NCBI GenBank assembly: GCA_900708905.1
Contig: CAADRB010000002.1
Location: 4,765,661-4,829,660 of the forward strand
Direction: 5' to 3'
Origin: Hymenolepis diminuta
Lineage: Eukaryota; Platyhelminthes; Cestoda; Cyclophyllidea; Hymenolepididae
Length of the DNA stretch: 64,000 nt
Below are positions 12,946-27,000 of the stretch, piece after piece. The position numbers and the translations under genes are program-made. Position 1 is the first letter of the stretch. Every line of letters begins with the position of its first letter. Below the pieces are notes generated by a model. It searched no databases. It had not been told where the DNA came from and saw only the letters and a program-made list of their open reading frames with translations.

Positions 12946-15900
12946 GTAATATAAGAATGTTCTATCCTTTTTAGTTTCGGAATACCTCTAATATGCGCTA
13001 TCCTAATCACCTTACTTAAATACATTTTATATTCTGGCCATTGGATGTAGATGCTATTAATTATTGCTTGATCTTAATGTAAAGAAAATTACGATTAAAT
13101 TATAAAGGGGGAGTTTAAAGAAAGGCTATTAATAAAATAATTCAACCCAATTATATCTCCCTTGAATCTGGAGCGTTTGCAGACAATTCTAGAAAAAAAA
13201 TACAGCTTTGGAGCAATCGTAAAAGGCTAAGAAATTCCTAGAAATAACAAGATGGTGGACTTTGAAAAGCTATTAATGGCGAATATTACAACACGGATTG
13301 AATTGCAGCTGCCTTGAGAGAGGGAACATATGAATGAAAGGTTGGCAGTTTGATTAAAAGTAAATATCAAAATAATTTAATCAGACCAACTTAATGAAAG
13401 AAAATCATGGAAAAATGGAAAATAATAAAGGGGAATTGAATTTTTCCCACTTAGCGTAACGTCGAAAAATTTCTCTAATTAATTTTAGTTAAAATTAGCC
13501 CACTTATACATACTTTAACTGAGCGGATTCTAGAGCTAGCTAAAGGCCGCGGATAAATACAATTAACTCATATCTGCAGCAAGCTAATTGATCTTACCAA
13601 CTAGGTATTCACAATATTAGTTTGCTCCTAGCAGTAAAAATTATGAATATCTTTTATTTATTAAGCATAATTAATTCTATCTTTTAAATATATTTTAAGA
13701 AACTAAAAAACACAGCGAAAATGGACTTTCATGGGCCGATGATCATTTTGTCATCATGTCACATGAGTTTGAGCGTTGTTTCTGCAATGTTTACCGGATA
13801 TGCCAAATATCTTAAAGGGATAATTAATCTCAATCTCCCTGAATTATAAAGAAATTATGAATTTTGCACGCAATGCATTTTGCATTTCGATTTAGACATA
13901 AACAAAATGCAGTAGCAACGACTTTATACTTTAACACTATATGAGTAAAAATTTAGAGAGCCATGTCAGATTCAATGATCTCGATCTCTGCTTTTTTGAT
14001 TTAGCAGAGCAAAGCTTTGGGCATCACAAATACCGATTGTTTTACTAGTGAGATTACAAATGTCTACTATCAGTCTTCGGACATAGCAGGTACCGCCAAG
14101 GCAAAGAGAAAATAAGATTCATAATAAAAGGCATCACACTGAAAATTTTCCATTTTTCGTCATTCATTTAATATATCTTTCATTTTTTCCAAGCTTTCTT
14201 TTGCATATTTTAGCTTGTATTCAGTGATTCGGGCATGTTTCTCCGATCCTATCTTCCGTTGACTATGTATTTACTGTGTCACCAATTCCCGTGCTCTTTA
14301 CACGCTAACTTAAATATAAATAAGTTAAACTAAAAATGTGAATATTTGCATTTGGCTGTATAGTGAAGCAAATAGATCGAGATGGCATTACCAACTATGA
14401 AATTAAATCAACTGGTCAACAAGCTTTTCATGTCGTGAATACAAACACTACAATGAACCCAGGAGTTCAATGATGAAAATCAAACATAAGAGCAAACTCT
14501 TCCCCTTATGAGTATAGGAACAGCTCACAAATTTAAATAAACAAAGACTCGTAATATCCTATCTTCATTTACCACTTATTAGTGATTTGCTCCAACCCTC
14601 CTCCACCCCCTCACCTTTTGATCTATTTCGTTGATTCTCACTTTCAGAAAGAAGGACTCAATTTGCTTGGTAGATGAATAATTAAGTAGTAATATCTATT
14701 TGAATGTTAAGTTTAATAATTATTTTGACTAAGAGTTTAGTTATTTGGTTATTTCTTTTTCAGAAAAAAACGTTCATATCCAGCTGACTTTTGGGGAAAG
14801 GCTAGGGAATCACACTCTATTTCTTCTGACTATTTAACTAACAAAGTAAAATTCTTTATGTAAGTACAATTCTAGTGAATTAAATGACTCATTTCATATA
14901 AAATATAAATAATTTCAAATAAAATTATCTAAAGAATGTATAAAATAAATATCTGCCACGCTATCCGTGATGAATTATTTCCCAAATGTAGCAATGATTT
15001 AATTTTTCATCAAATGCAGTGGCTTTCAGCTCCGCTTGTCGGCTTCCCATTGCACTACTAGCGTTCCCTTCCATAAACCCGGGCTTGAACAATAAATAAA
15101 ATTCTTCAGGATATTAAATGCTTCATTTAGCATTTTTGAATTAAAGAACAATCAGTCTTTTTAGATGACGATTTCTGCAAAACTTGTTATCAAAGTTAGT
15201 AACCAAGTAAATTGTCCAGACTTTCTGTGCATAAGAAATGATGAACTTCGATGACTGCACGAATATGATATTTAATTTATAGTGATTCATAATCTTCCAT
15301 GGCAGCGCACAAATCTTCTAGAGGGGTTAAATATTGCATAGAATTAAATATTTAAGTACTGGGTTCAAATAAGAGCAATTAATGAAGCAATGACCAGTTA
15401 ATTTGAATTTTGAAGAGATTTGATTGTCCAATTACTCACAATGAGTATAATGCAGACTGTAGAACTCAAACTCTAATTTTTTTTAGCTCTACGTTTCTGG
15501 GTGAAATCAACTCCAAAATATTCAAAACGTATCGGACTGTTAACTTAATTTGATCAATTTGTATCTACTTACAACCATGAGCAGTTAAATGTGACTTGCA
15601 AAGGCATGTTAAGGATTTTAATGAAATAATTTTTAATCGCTGACTTTGCAAATCACTGGTGAAATAAACTACAGACTACAAGCCTTTTCTCAACTCAAAC
15701 GACTGACTGATTACATTGTCAGTTTTAAAAGCTAACTAGAATAAAAATGCTTCAGGTGCAAGATATTTAAATTGGCCAAGTATAAATATTTAAAAATTTA
15801 CATCTTAAAAGTTATCTTTTGACGCCCAAGTAAGGAAATTATAAAATCATATTTATCTTTTAAAGATAATCAAACATTTTGATCATGTGCTTCAATATGG

Positions 15901-16468
15901 AGGTTGGTTCCGAAATGAATAATTACTCAGTATTAACTCTCCCGCATGGATTACTGGAATGTACCTGTAGGTGTTTGCAGATAACAGAAATTAAATAATC
16001 CAGTACTTTATGTTGCCAAAAATTTATTTATTTTCCGAATTCTACATCGCTAGAATCCTTTTGGGATTGTTTAGTGAATAAATAAAGTTTTAACCAAGAA
16101 ATTCTTGTATTGGTGGTTTCTGTCACATTTGATTAACAAACTCTGTCTTTATAGCACAAAACATTCAGGTAAGTTTGCAACTATTCTTATACACTTAGTT
16201 TTAGATTTACTGTTTATTTTTTATAATACACCTTTTATAATGACAGGTCTTGATATCTGTAAATGGTAGCTTGAGACATACAGATTTAAAAAATTTTAAT
16301 GTCAACGAAACATCACGTCATATAAATATCCCATTCAGTTTTATTCTCACTTCCAATTTTTCTCTAGCACATAAACAGTAAAACACAGAGTTCACAGAGT
16401 TTGTCGATAAGTAAAAGCATATAAATGCGACTAAACCTGAATTACTTTTTTCTGCTCCCTCTTTTCTA

Positions 16469-16486
16469 CTCTTTGTTAACAAAGAG
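16469..16486. repeat. Perfect 18-bp palindrome
   Basis: CTCTTTGTTAACAAAGAG is identical to its own reverse complement, with GTTAAC at the centre. It lies at the start of a patch (about 16440-16620) richer in G+C than the surrounding intron, which includes a CGACGACGAAG stretch and a GGGAGAGGAAGAGGGAGAG tract. It could be a transcription-factor dyad or a transposon end; nothing nearby decides between these. Confidence 0.4.
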
Positions 16487-19400
16487 ACGAGACGACTGTT
16501 AAAAGAAAGAAGTGTGCGACGACGAAGTGGACGTGTTAATGAAAGGTTTCTCCCTCATCACTCACATCAGACTTTTACCAGCGGCAATGGGGAGAGGAAG
16601 AGGGAGAGAAAACACTGCAATTATGGGAAGTATTATGCTAATAAGTTTCTTTTTAATAATATATTCATTTATTAGGCAGCTAAAATCACCATATTTATTT
16701 ATTTGTGATTTAAGTAAATTTTCAGTGTATATTAAAATCAAAATATATTCTGCTATTTATGAAGTATATTATTATTGAAGAATGAATTTTATTTTAACTT
16801 TAATTAGGTTTTTAAATTCTCATAATGTTTATATTTGGTCCATAAAGTCGAGAAAATTATAATTTAATTTTATATTATGGTACGATTTGTAAAATACATA
16901 CATACATGTACATAAGGGTTTCAATGTTATATTTGTATTTTTAGATATTATCATCAAATTAACTGAATAATGAAAACAACGAAGCAGTCCAATAAGTGAT
17001 GGAACTAGAGTGATCAATTAAATAAAGTCAGAGTACCAGTAATTTTGCTCTATTGGAATTTCGAATACATTGTTTTATCCATTTTCTTATAACGAGTATG
17101 GATATATTATTTCAAAATCCAAGGTTCATGGTTAAATCTCTCAGTGCCCAAATGCGTTCATGTCTATGATAGTCAAAGCTAATTAACCAATCAAAATAAT
17201 TGTGCAGTGTGACGTGCCAAATTGATTCTTTCTTTCCTTTTTAAAGCAAGATCAGTTAAACGGAAGTATCAAGGACGCTTTAAACATAATGGAGTTTTCA
17301 AGGGTTCTTACGGTTGATCATTAACAAATTTTGTTTTGAGGTATGCTGAGATGAGAAAAATATGTGTTATTAACATCTTTTAATTACCTCAAATATTAGA
17401 GGTCCAAAGCTCGTATTCCCCTTGAATTACCATTGTAAGAAAAAGTTACGCATTTCCGTTTACTAAATGCGTGTGACTGTTTCCTAAAATAACTTCAATT
17501 TTGATGGCACACCAGCTATTCCATATTCGTTATTTATCTCTATGGTAACTGCTAGAAAATGCATCTTTTATTTCTTTAAAAATACGATGAGATTACTATT
17601 CGACCTTGCAGACGACTATCAAAATAAGGTGGATTGAAGGACTTAGATGAGACTGACAGTAATACATTTAGCCTTGTAATACCCACTGTCATAAATAAAA
17701 CATATTTTAGCAAATAAAACATTATAAACATTTTAAATCAGTCTGAGATATCGTAAAAATATTGTTCAGTCTAACTAATGCATAAAAGTCAAAATATTTA
17801 TTGACTCAATTGGTTAATTCGGAAATGTTAAGCGTTCACTTAAATGAAATATCTATTAATAATTGTAAAACCTGGGATAATTCACAGTCAGGGATGGTAT
17901 TACTTTCTCTAGCCTCATAAAATTTACTGACGCTTTTCCTATCTCCACAGCTTAGTTTATTTTTAGGAACTTGACAGATTCAATTTGATATATCTTGTTC
18001 TTTTCAATATCTATTTTAAGATTTGGAACAATTTTGATGAATTGACATGTTATCATATTTTGTTCCACTCTACAGCTCCTTCTTGGGAAAGCCTGTATAA
18101 ATTAGAAGTCAATCAGATAAAATTCTGTGTAAACTCAATTTCATAGGACTCTCGTCATTAAATTGAAGGCTCATAATTAAATATATCATCAATCCTGCTC
18201 ACTGAAGCACTGCAATGTCTGAAATTACTCGGATCCAGTAGTAAGTAGGAAAATTTTAAAGTGAAATTGACAATCATCTTTATTAAGGAAGAAAGAATTT
18301 GCTGACTGGCTAGTCAGAGTGGTGAGATTGTATATCCAAATACTTGTGCAGAAATCCAGTAATAAATAACCTAATTTACAAAACACAAGACCTATGAACT
18401 TCGTTCAAGAAGAGAAGCCGATTCTGATTAATTAAAAGCATCTTGCCCAATAAGGGAACCTTATAAAACTCCGAAGGATAAACTTGCGTTCTGAATAAAT
18501 CTGTCAACCATGGACAAATGTAGTGGCATTTTATTCCCGTAAAATATATTGGAGATACTTCAGTCTTGACTGTGTCCCACCTTTCTATACCAGAAAAGAT
18601 ACAGTTGCTCATGTCAGAGTAAATGAAAATGTTAATGAAAAGGGAGTCTGAAATCCACTGCTCATGTAACCACAGATTCAAATCCCCGAAATGTTATAGA
18701 CGGAAAATAACTACACTACCTTTGATTTGAAATATGTGCCTTAATATCGATGCATGATTCAGCTTTTAGGAGATTCTGCTTTCAAAAAGCTTTACATGTT
18801 CTCTGTGGTTTGCTATCATTTATAAGTATTGTAGCCAGGTATTCATATACTCTTTTGATTTTTATAATTTAATTTACAATTTTTGGATGAATGGTTTGCA
18901 AGTCACTATGTATTTTAAAAATTTATTGAATCAACTGCGTTTAAATTTTCCTTAATTTGTATTTTAATCCATATCTTAGACTGATTCTTTTTACCATAAC
19001 ATTTTAGATTCATGTTTTAGATTATATTCTAATCACATATAAGTAGTCACAAAAAAAAGGGCCACAATATCCAAGTAGTGATGACAACAGAAGACTGATG
19101 AAAAGCTCTTTATACAAACGGCAACAATTAGATGTGAGATAGCAAGAAAACCTGGAGTTATCGAATTAGTTACAGTGGTGCATGACTGACGTCATGTGAC
19201 GTGATTGGATATCGTCTGCCTAAAAATTTGTTAGGTCCTTTAAATTATCCGCTGATTTCAGACACCAATCACATTTTGAAATGGCATCAAAATGACAATT
19301 AAGGCGACCGACAAAGTTAGGTCAAAAGGCTTAGCTGTAATCTATAATTAAGAATTGAAAATAACAAATTACCGTATTCACGAGATAATTTTCATATCGG

Positions 19401-22084
19401 TCGAAGTGGAATATGGTGATCCATCTCGATAGAATCTTTTAAAAATATCGTCATTTACACTTCTGACCAAATGTTTTGCCATTTATTTTATTGATCTTTT
19501 ATTTCATGGCCTTTACAAGAATCAAATTGGACGCGTTTACGTAATTCATGCTAAACAACCGTTTATTTAAGTTTCGATTGAAAAGTATTATGTTTGAATG
19601 AAAATCTGATTAATATTTTTGACAAAGCGTGACTGAAATCTATTAAATTTTTTAATGTATTATTATGGCACACTAACTTTTGAAACATTTTGGCTTCAAA
19701 GCATAAGTAAAACGTTAGATGAATTTATAACATGCAAAGGGAAATTTTAATACCCTTCAGTAAGTGCCGAAGCGTACAAACTATCGGCCGGAATTGTCGT
19801 AAACCTAATTCAAGTTTGTTCACTATCGGTTTCTCAGGTATCTGCAGAGAGAAAGCAACTAGCGACCTGGATAAAGTTATTTTTTTATACAAATTATAGT
19901 GGGTAGTCAACCATCCCTGTCTAAGTTGTGTAAGGTGAAAGATGTGCCATAAAATTAGATAGAAGTAATAAATGAAAATGGGTGTGTCAGCTGGCAAAAG
20001 AGACTATCTGTAATATTACAGACTCCAGATTTATCAATTTCGTATTTTTTAGAGTAGTCTGAGGAAAAACTCATACAGGATGATCAACCAGACTGAAAAA
20101 TTAAAAAATATCATGACAGATATCATTCACGCAAAACAAAATCGCAGTTACAATTTAGTATCGCAAAGAGTTACTCAAATACGTAAAATATCAGAAGATG
20201 GAGTTAAGTAGATGTAAAGAATGAATTTAGAGCATTAAAGCACCTTATTCAGATGTATTCCAGGTGTTTCTGGGGGGAAGGGGGGGAAGGAAAGGGTGAA
20301 TTTCATTCTACTCGGTTAATGCAGGCGTTTGTAATTATGGAAATAATTTCGTCTGAAAATGATGGAAATCAGAACTTGGTTCTAAAGTTATTTATAGAAG
20401 TCTATAGGGAGTATCTGTTTAAAGTTTTGGTAATTATTTAGCAAACACGGATAAAGCATCATCAAAGCAAGTCAAAATTCTAGAATATGATCCATAAATT
20501 TCCAAGGAAGTTCCTATCCGATTTGTTTTGTTGAATAAGGTGTGGGACTGGTAATTCCATCGTGATTATTTCTTTTGCTTTGTATTCATCTTTTAATATT
20601 CTCTTAAGAAATTGTATGGAAATTATAACCAAAGGACAGAAATAAACGCCCGTCATAATAGAATTATTACTGTCAATCTGAGTGACAGCTGAAGGGAGGA
20701 TATAAAGAATTGGCTTAAGAACGGAACATAATTTTTAGTCATTCTTAGTTACTTTACCATCACTTTTCAAACAAGTCCTTAAAGATTAAAAAACTGCCGT
20801 TATTTTCCACAAATATTTTATTTAAAATATAATTTCCACGGTAATTTGATTCAAAATTTTATATACAGTGAAAGTCCTAGAAGTGAATGAATAAATCTGT
20901 TTTTAATATATAAAATTGTATAACTGTTTTGGGTTGCTTAAATGAAATGGAATGAATGAAATAAATCCTTCTCTATAGAAATTTGGACAAAAACGTGGAA
21001 GTATATGCAAATTTTTTAAGAAAATAAACAAAATATTTTTGACAAAGGCATTATGTGTTCTTGAGAGTTAAGGAACGAAAATATGTGAATCGTGGATTCC
21101 AAGGACTAAACTCTCTACTCTCTCCGCAAACTATTTCATCACAGCAATAGTTATTCATTCGTTTGTGCGAATAATGTAAAATGTCACGGCACAAATATTA
21201 AATAACTGTGAGAGCAATCTATAATGAATGGTGCCTCTTGAGATAACATTTTTGACATTAATGTCCGTTATATTTCGATTATATATGTCCCGTTTGTATA
21301 TTTCAAGGTCATTAGTAAAGTTTTTTGCTCCCCTCTCATCTCTTCCTGGGTTAACTGGCATATAGGACTTGCATAGTTCGTGAAATAATGCATACATATT
21401 AGTTAACTGAACACTAGGTGCCTAAGATCATAAGGAGACAAAAGTAACTAAAGGATCATAAATAAATTTTAGTCGATTTTTATCCTATTTTGGAGGAACA
21501 TTATAGGAGATGCCATTTAGCTTAGACACTAAAGATGAGATAGTTGGTCAAGAACAAAAACAGAATCGCCAATAAAATTCTCCATACACATCCAGTGGAT
21601 AACTGACAACTTTATAGTAAATAGAATTAAAGCGCATCCAATTTATTAAAAAAATTAATTAAATAACCACTCAATTAATAGAACAAACTTGTTCAATAAC
21701 ACATTCAGGTTCGAATAAATTATATCATTTTGATTAAATATGGATACATACCGGATCAGATGTTTTCAACTACTTCCAATCTGAAATTGCATAATAAGAG
21801 TAATCGACATTTAGAACTCCTGGACTGTGCTGTAGGTAAAATAAATGGCACGTGTTTAATTATGCCAGATGTCAATTCTTCAAGGCCATAAAAATTGATC
21901 AAGGCGCAAAGACCCTTTATGTAGGTAGATTAAGTTTGTTTAAACAGTAAAATGTCTGTCGATATTTTGCATTAGCCAGATTAATGCAGAAAGCACGTCA
22001 ATCAGAATATTTCATTTAATGTGTTATTATCATTAGTCACAGAAATACAAAAAATGCAATTTTTATTTGTTTGTAAACAAATGA

Positions 22085-22420
22085 AATCGAAAGTCCAACA
22101 AGTAATGAATGGGAGGGGATCAAAAATAACGTGAACAATGTAAAGGTTCAAATAGATTTACTTCATTCGATTTTTGGATTCAGGTTGTACAAAGTTTATC
22201 AAATTGTTAATGCGTATTGTAAAACTAAAATTTTATGAATAGTCTACGATGTCTTGCGCCTGCTGACTGTTTTTCATCGTGATGATCAGTCTTGACAAAT
22301 CAAATCTTTTTCTTCCAACGATTGAAAAGGTAAAATGATCTGGCATGATCTCCAGTAGCTAAGAGTCTTAACATGGCGTATTTGAAATGATTAAAAAGTT
22401 TAGGTTAACAAAGCTCGGTA
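22085..22420 (+). repeat. Dispersed repeat family 2, copy B
   Basis: Shares the 27-base block at 22171-22197 with 4907-4933, the TCTTCCAACGATTGAAAAGG block with copy A, and TCTGGCATGAT (22339-22349) with copy C at 24041-24051. A further segment with AACATGGCGTATTTGAA is echoed by TATGGCGCATTTTTGAA near 23100, so the element or a related fragment may extend on. Confidence 0.55.
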
Positions 22421-23829
22421 AGCTGTCCTCTTGTAAAGTAAATGAATAAATTATTTGCATATTATTTTAATGAGAATAGGCTGAATATCAAAAGAAACTC
22501 TGTATTTCAATTTCATTTATGAAAAATAGAATAATTATTTATAGTAATAACAAATTTTAAGACCTGCAATAAATTCAAGCAGCTTAGTATTTTACGATTT
22601 CAATCAGAAGAAGGCATCTAAAAATGAAAACAACAAAATATGTCAATTGATGGCTTCTGCAGTCTCTTACTAAGTACGGTTTTGTGAGAGAAGAGATTAG
22701 TTAGTAAATTCTGCCTCCAAACTCGTGGATATATTACTCTCTATTCCCTTCTTCACCACACAACAAGATGGATAAAATGAGAGAGGTTGATAAGTAGAGT
22801 TCGTTGAGAAAGAATTGGACACTAGAGGGAGGAGAGATGAGTCGAGGTGCAAAGTGGAGGTGTATCGGTGCTGTGTTATATGTTTGCAGAGGGATATACA
22901 GTTCATTCTGGATTCGATGGGACGTCCGTAGGTGTCTGTGGAGACTCGACAGGTAGTCACAATAGCATTATGCAATTGGGTTCTCTTTTATTGAATAACG
23001 GCTGTGATTGTCAATGAGTTATAGTTTGAGAAATAGAGAGAAGCAGGTAAGTTACGAATCCACAATAAGACATATGCCACAGTGACTCTGCGTGATGAAT
23101 ATATGGCGCATTTTTGAAGTGACTAAAAAATCTATACTTAAGTTTAGACAACTTAGTCGGGTCAAGGTAATTTAATGATTGACAATTCTAGGTCGAATTG
23201 ACTCAGTGAATGGCAACATCGAGTATCCAGCGTTGTCTTAATAGGTTTTAAGGACACAAGTAAGTCTCAAATTTGGAAATTTGAACAGTAAAGTCGAGCT
23301 GACCTACAGCCGGGTTCAATTTAGAATTGTTTCAGTTGGAAGTCAAACTTTGAGCATCTTTGTGAAAAGTTGATTTAAAGCTTAGTTAATGATGAAATTC
23401 TCTTACATAACTAAAGAACAGTTAAAATTAAATGAGCGCAGTGAAATAAATATGTTTCAAGTTGAAAGTCTTTAAATTCATTTGAATCTTGGATTCATAA
23501 CTGTACTCACCTTGTTTGACTGCTATTATTCACCCCGTCATATCATAAATTTGCTATTTAATTTGCAAAATTTAACGCACAAAGAGCTCACGTTTTCACC
23601 GTTCCTAGCATACTGGGAAAAATAATTAATTCGAATGTTTCATCAATTCAAATTTAATTAGTATGGACTAACTTGGAGTTGAATATTTTTAACAAATGGG
23701 GTTTAATAATTTTCTCAAGATGAACATCAATATTGAAATAATATTATTATGATCGCAGCAACGCACAAAAATTGCACAGTTATTCATTACTAGATTTCAA
23801 ATAAAACCGCGTTCGTAAATCTCTATAGG

Positions 23830-24080
23830 GGTTCAGAGAAGGGGATTGAAAAGAGAGCGCCAAAAGAATTACTTCATTTAATTTATGAAGTCGGATTGAA
23901 GAGTACCCACTTAAAGAGCAGTTCATTGCTTCATTTTCCAAAATTCATAATTCGTCCCCTGGATTAACAATCAAATTCCTATCTATCGGTCCTGACACTT
24001 CAAATAAGTTCTTCATTTGAAGGTCGAAACAGCAATGTAATCTGGCATGATATTAACATGACGGAGATCACAGAGCGAAG
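23830..24080 (+). repeat. Dispersed repeat family 2, copy C
   Basis: Aligns by eye with copies B and D: TTACTTCATTTAATTT, then CCAAAATTCATAATTCGTCC and CTGGATTA, then TTGAAGGTCGAAA and TCTGGCATGATATTAACATG. It supplies the middle blocks that are degraded in copy A. Confidence 0.5.
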
Positions 24081-27000
24081 TTAGTAAATACTAAATAAAA
24101 ATGGTTGAAATCTCTCAAAACAACTATCAAGGATAGTCAGGCTCTTCGAGTTTCGAGACGCCATAATTCCCTATTGACTATCTCATTTCTTTGTGTCTTA
24201 GGCAGATACCAATTTAATGGTTGATAAATACGATGAAAATCACAATTAGCAGTCAAGATCGTTAAATGAAGTGTATAAGTGGAAAAATAACTTCATGGAA
24301 AAGAATATGCTCGTAATTTTGCCAGGTTTCTGGGTTAAACAGGTGTGCAAACATTTGAGCAGTCTATTTTTACCATGTCAGCAGCAAACGTATCAAGACT
24401 AATCTTAACTTATTCAAAAGCAGAGCCTGAAATATTCATTGAATTTGATTTAAGGTAGTAAAAATGTTATGCAGGAGGTAGGTTTTCAATTTATTCTGGA
24501 TTGCAAAAGTGTGTAATAGACTTAGTTTTTTCTGATCTCGTCTACAAATACCAGTATGTTTTATTCCTAATCAATATTTGTTTGGAAACAAGCTATATTA
24601 CAGGTGGAAAGAATGTTCACCAGTTATAGAGTTCTATCGACGATTTACAGGAAATGAGTTGATACATTTTAGTATATGCATAATTAATCAACAATTCTGA
24701 TCTTTGATTGAGCTTACCCGTATTTTGGTCTACACGCATTTAAAGTGTGAACATCATATCTGCCAAAAGGATCAGGTGTAAGCTTGCGCATTTATCAAGC
24801 ACAAAGCTGAAAAAGAGATTCATCGTTCATGTATAGGGAGTTAACTCGATTAAAATTTTATCATATGCATTTATGACGGAGAGACCAATGCATGAAAGAG
24901 TTGCAATCTGTTTTGGCAGCAAAACCTCTAATATAGGATCTGCGAATTAAGGTTGAACATTGAGTGTACAAATTATAATTTTTTAAACCCGTTTTAGTAA
25001 ATAAACTGCCAAACATATGAATTTTAAACTATACATCTAAATGAACACTTTATACTCTCTTTTGAAATAAAAAGTCGCTATTAGGCGTTTATTAAGACCT
25101 CTTTTGTTATTTATTTTTTGCATCTGCCAAAAATTTTGCAGTTATCGAATGCTGTTCAAGCAACTGTGAAATTAATTAAATTGTGTACTGAGCTTCAAAT
25201 ATCTGTTTAGAATATTTAATAAAACTTAAATAAAATCGTTTGAATGTTCTTCAAAATTTAAGTCATTGATTTATTGCCAACTTAATTCCGCGCCGTTCCA
25301 ATACCGTCATATATGTAATTGCTTTCAGTGTTCACTAATTGGTTAATATAAGGATTCATTCACCTTATTGGCCATAGTGCTTTCATTACAGTCCCAACAT
25401 AAGGAAGAACTACTCGACATATATAAAATTTCTGTGCCTGTTTGTGAAGTTCTGTTATTGCATCCTTGAGTGTGGAACACCCCTTACATACATTCATACT
25501 GGCAGTGTCATTATTGATATTTATTCCAATTCTCAAAACATCTCTATTGCTATTCGGTCCTTTGATGTATTTAATTCGATTCGTAGATACTCTGTCACTA
25601 CTCGTGAAGCCTTAGCAGCATAATTCAAAGATATTCCAATAGATATGGACAGTCATTACATTTGTTATAGATATAGATAGGATTCTACCAAAGAAAGCAT
25701 ATTCCACCGCATTATTAAAGAAATATTTAATGACAAATGATAATTAAAATCTATACCTTTCCTTTAAAGGTAAAAATCTAAACAGTTAAACTGGAAATGA
25801 GATTAAAGCACATATTATTTACTTTCACTCCATGAATTCACCTTATGACTGAGTCAACCCGTTTTATTTATGCGACAGTTATCTTTTATTTTCTTTCTCC
25901 TCGATCAATAAATCATGAATAATTAATAACCACATGTTCAAATTTTGGGTTAATCTAGCCGGTTACCAATGTCCATGTACTTTTATTTCTATTTGTTACA
26001 TATCTAACTAAAAAAACAAATGACTGTCAATTGATAAAACCATATAACTGAAAAGTTCAATGGGCACACAATTAAGATAATTTTTTCCTCTATCCTACAT
26101 TCATAATAATTTTTATAAACATAACAATGATATAAATGTAGGTTTAATGTTTTAAAGATGAGCAAGTAAAAGATTAATTTGATCAAGGGTGTTTTGAATT
26201 TTTAAACCTTATTCTTAACCCTATTCAAGTTAAATAATGCGTATCAATATTTTCTTGACATTTTTGATTCAGTAATATTAACATTCATTGAGTTTTGTGT
26301 TAAAACTGGTTTATTGTTTTTTTTTGAAGTTTAAATTCGGATAGTAAATCATTATTCAATTTAATAAGTAAGGATAATTATAGAAATCACGTTAAAGGTA
26401 AGCACAAAACCTCCTCAAACGGTGTTATTAATGTCAGTTAAGTCCTTGATATTGACAGTACTGTGGTCCCTTCACTAATGTCAATGAATTGTTTTTATCT
26501 GTATAATTATTTATGCAAGTAATGTTTATTCAAGATCATCTTGAATAACCTCTGATGATCTGTGGTGAGTCAAAATATCACTGCTAGTTTTAAATCCCTA
26601 CTTTGGTGGTAATAAGATAATAATACATTGAGTTAGAATGGCCAACCACTGAACTGACTCAAACAGATAACACATTGTGCATATTGCGAGTATAAAATCA
26701 GTCATAACCATGAAATACGAGTAGGGTATGAGATTATGGACAACTCAGTGCTTCCATAATTAAAGGAAAGCAGGATTCATGCAGCCATGACTTCAACATC
26801 TGCTTCTTCCAACTCTCCTTCCCGTTTCTTGCCTAACTGAAGTAATCTACTGTTTTCTTTATTCATGCAATTTCTCATGTTTAAAACTAACTATTTTACG
26901 ACGACTGTAATAATTATATACAGTTGACAGGATTTTTTCACATTCCTATCAAGTGTATCTCCTTGATTGGAATTTATGTCCATAGAGAATTGAACCCATT

